A stretch of DNA of 52,510 bases. Origin: Anaerolineae bacterium (GTDB lineage Bacteria > Chloroflexota > Anaerolineae > Anaerolineales > Villigracilaceae). A program made the translations under genes and the position numbers. Location: assembly GCA_018648605.1 (NCBI GenBank), contig JABGQU010000003.1:1-52510 (forward strand). Reading direction: 5' to 3'. Shown here in pieces: positions 51,614-52,510 of the stretch; the first letter of the stretch is position 1; every line of letters begins with the position of its first letter. Below the pieces are notes generated by a model, which saw only the letters and a list, made by a program, of their open reading frames with translations, was not told the origin of the DNA and searched no databases.

Positions 51614-52441
51614 ATGGACCGAGAAATAATTCTTCAATATATCGAACAATTCTACGAGTATTATCAGGTAAATATTCAGCCCTATTTATTCGCGGATTAT
51701 AAAGGTCAGGCCTTCGAGCTTTTCGACACCTTTCATCTGGCAGCACTTGGGGTTATTGGCTTTATCATCTTGCTTATCATCTTCTCGCGCAATAAGCTCA
51801 GCGAAAAGAATAAGGAAAACCTGCGCGACACAATGGCAGCCATCCTGATCCTGAACGAAATTTCGTGGCATCTTTGGGCATCCTTCTACAATGAATGGAC
51901 TATTCAGAAAATGCTGCCGCTCCATATTTTCAGCATCTTGATCTGGCTGAGTGCCTGGATGCTCATCAAGAAGAGTTATCGCATCTATGAGTTTGCCTAT
52001 TTCCTCGGTATTGGCGGCGCGCTCCAAGCCCTGCTAACGCCCGATACAGGCATCTATGGATTTCCCCACTATCGCTTCTTCCAAACCTTTATCTCGCACG
52101 GATTCATCATCATCGCCGCTATCTACATGACTGTCGTCGAGGAAATGCGCCCTACCTGGAAATCTATCTTACGCGTTTTCGTCTTTACCAATATCTATAT
52201 GGCAGCCATCTACGGGATCAACATACTCATTGACAGCAACTATCTCTATGTCAACGCCAAGCCACCCACAGCCAGCATCCTCGATATGTTCCCGGACTGG
52301 CCCATCTACTTGCTCTACATGGAAGGCGTCGGTTTAGCTACCAGCCTACTACTCTATTTGCCATATTTCATCAAAGACTCGGTTGTGGCTATACGACTTA
52401 GAATATCTGGAAAATCTCGCCTTGACGATTTTACCTCTTGA
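51614..52441 (+). CDS. YwaF/TIGR02206-like integral membrane protein
   Basis: This 275-residue protein has about seven membrane spans and resembles the YwaF group (TIGR02206), whose function is not known. Supporting segments are DTFHLAALGVIGFIILL near 36-52, NEISWHLWASFYNEW near 78-92 with LPLHIFSILIWLSAW following, and HGFIIIAAIYM near 170-180. The LPLH and early His motifs are characteristic of the group. I prefer the ATG at 51614 to an in-frame TTG at 51602 inside the upstream gene. The stop codon lies within the promoter of the following tRNA gene. Confidence 0.75.
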   Translation: MDREIILQYIEQFYEYYQVNIQPYLFADYKGQAFELFDTFHLAALGVIGFIILLIIFSRNKLSEKNKENLRDTMAAILILNEISWHLWASFYNEWTIQKMLPLHIFSILIWLSAWMLIKKSYRIYEFAYFLGIGGALQALLTPDTGIYGFPHYRFFQTFISHGFIIIAAIYMTVVEEMRPTWKSILRVFVFTNIYMAAIYGINILIDSNYLYVNAKPPTASILDMFPDWPIYLLYMEGVGLATSLLLYLPYFIKDSVVAIRLRISGKSRLDDFTS

Positions 52442-52449
52442 GGTAGAAT
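52422..52449 (+). promoter_or_regulatory. Promoter of tRNA-Leu(UAA), inside the end of the upstream gene
   Basis: TTGACG and TAGAAT are separated by 16 bases. The -35 box and most of the spacer are still coding sequence of the YwaF-like gene. A palindrome TACCTC-TT-GAGGTA (52432-52445) covers the spacer and touches the -10 box. Confidence 0.7.
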
Positions 52450-52465
52450 TACCTGCGCATCGCAA

Positions 52466-52510
52466 GGGGCGATGGCGGAATTGGCAGACGCAACGGACTT
52501 AAAATCCGTC
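52466..52510 (+). tRNA. tRNA-Leu (anticodon UAA), cut by the window edge
   Basis: The 5' half of a class II tRNA is present. It has acceptor strand GGGGCGA, then the D-arm TGGCGGAATTGGCAGACGC, which is almost identical to the tRNA-Leu at 45.2 kb. The anticodon stem ACGGA/TCCGT encloses loop CTTAAAA, which gives anticodon UAA. The variable arm, T-arm and 3' acceptor strand lie beyond the window. Confidence 0.93.

Overview
The window looks like chromosomal DNA of a free-living, largely anaerobic bacterium, most probably a Chloroflexota member of the Anaerolineae type. This is an inference from gene content: coenzyme F420 genes (cofE, cofD, cofC), F420/flavin split-barrel enzymes, a thioester alpha-2-macroglobulin lipoprotein, a YgfK-type 'selenate reductase' flavoprotein, molybdenum hydroxylase parts, a tungsten aldehyde:ferredoxin oxidoreductase and many small palindromic intergenic repeats. 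No marker gene for taxonomy (rRNA, ribosomal protein) is present. I see no CRISPR array, insertion sequence, prophage or replication origin.

Layout. 0.1-6.2 kb: one very large minus-strand alpha-2-macroglobulin lipoprotein. 6.4-12.6 kb: F420 region, with cofE, a 2H phosphoesterase and an F420-type split-barrel protein, then a divergent pair (minus-strand NimA-like protein and a nitroreductase) sharing one symmetrical -10 box, then a diguanylate cyclase whose stop overlaps the start of cofD, then cofC. 12.7-15.9 kb: ygfK, closed by a strong terminator. 15.9-25.5 kb: VOC protein, GT-C-like membrane protein, hotdog thioesterase, FAD subunit of a molybdenum hydroxylase, an M16C peptidase, a CcrM-type DNA methyltransferase and a membrane phosphatase overlapping it. 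25.6-28.4 kb: fused Fe-S/Mo subunit of the hydroxylase, in which the first [2Fe-2S] site has lost all its cysteines. 28.8-36.3 kb: HD-GYP phosphodiesterase, polysaccharide-deacetylase lipoprotein, ClC channel, MscS channel, CBS-containing family II pyrophosphatase. 36.3-38.9 kb: purine/cytidine-type deaminase, XdhC-type maturation factor, and an SPFH protein ending in an excisionase-like helix-turn-helix. 39.1-43.0 kb, minus strand: SCP2-like protein, aldehyde:ferredoxin oxidoreductase and NnrD. 43.4-45.0 kb: amino-acid ABC permease and ATPase without a binding protein. 45.2 kb: tRNA-Leu(GAG). 45.4-52.4 kb: plsX, a NERD-like membrane protein, a DinG helicase with exonuclease domain, a TPR protein and two multi-spanning membrane proteins. 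The right edge cuts a tRNA-Leu(UAA).

How the genes fit together. Two themes recur. One is deazaflavin and flavin redox chemistry. The other is a scattered purine/heterocycle-type molybdenum hydroxylase system (ygfK, FAD subunit, Fe-S/Mo subunit, deaminase, XdhC), which resembles the E. coli ygfK-ygfM-xdhD set but is interleaved with unrelated genes. Cyclic-di-GMP making and breaking enzymes are both present. The points most worth a second look are the half-degenerate Fe-S domain of the hydroxylase, a palindromic repeat sitting in frame inside cofE, a full-length CcrM homologue, the SPFH-HTH fusion, the symmetrical shared -10 box, and several promoters placed so close to the start codon that the mRNAs should be leaderless.
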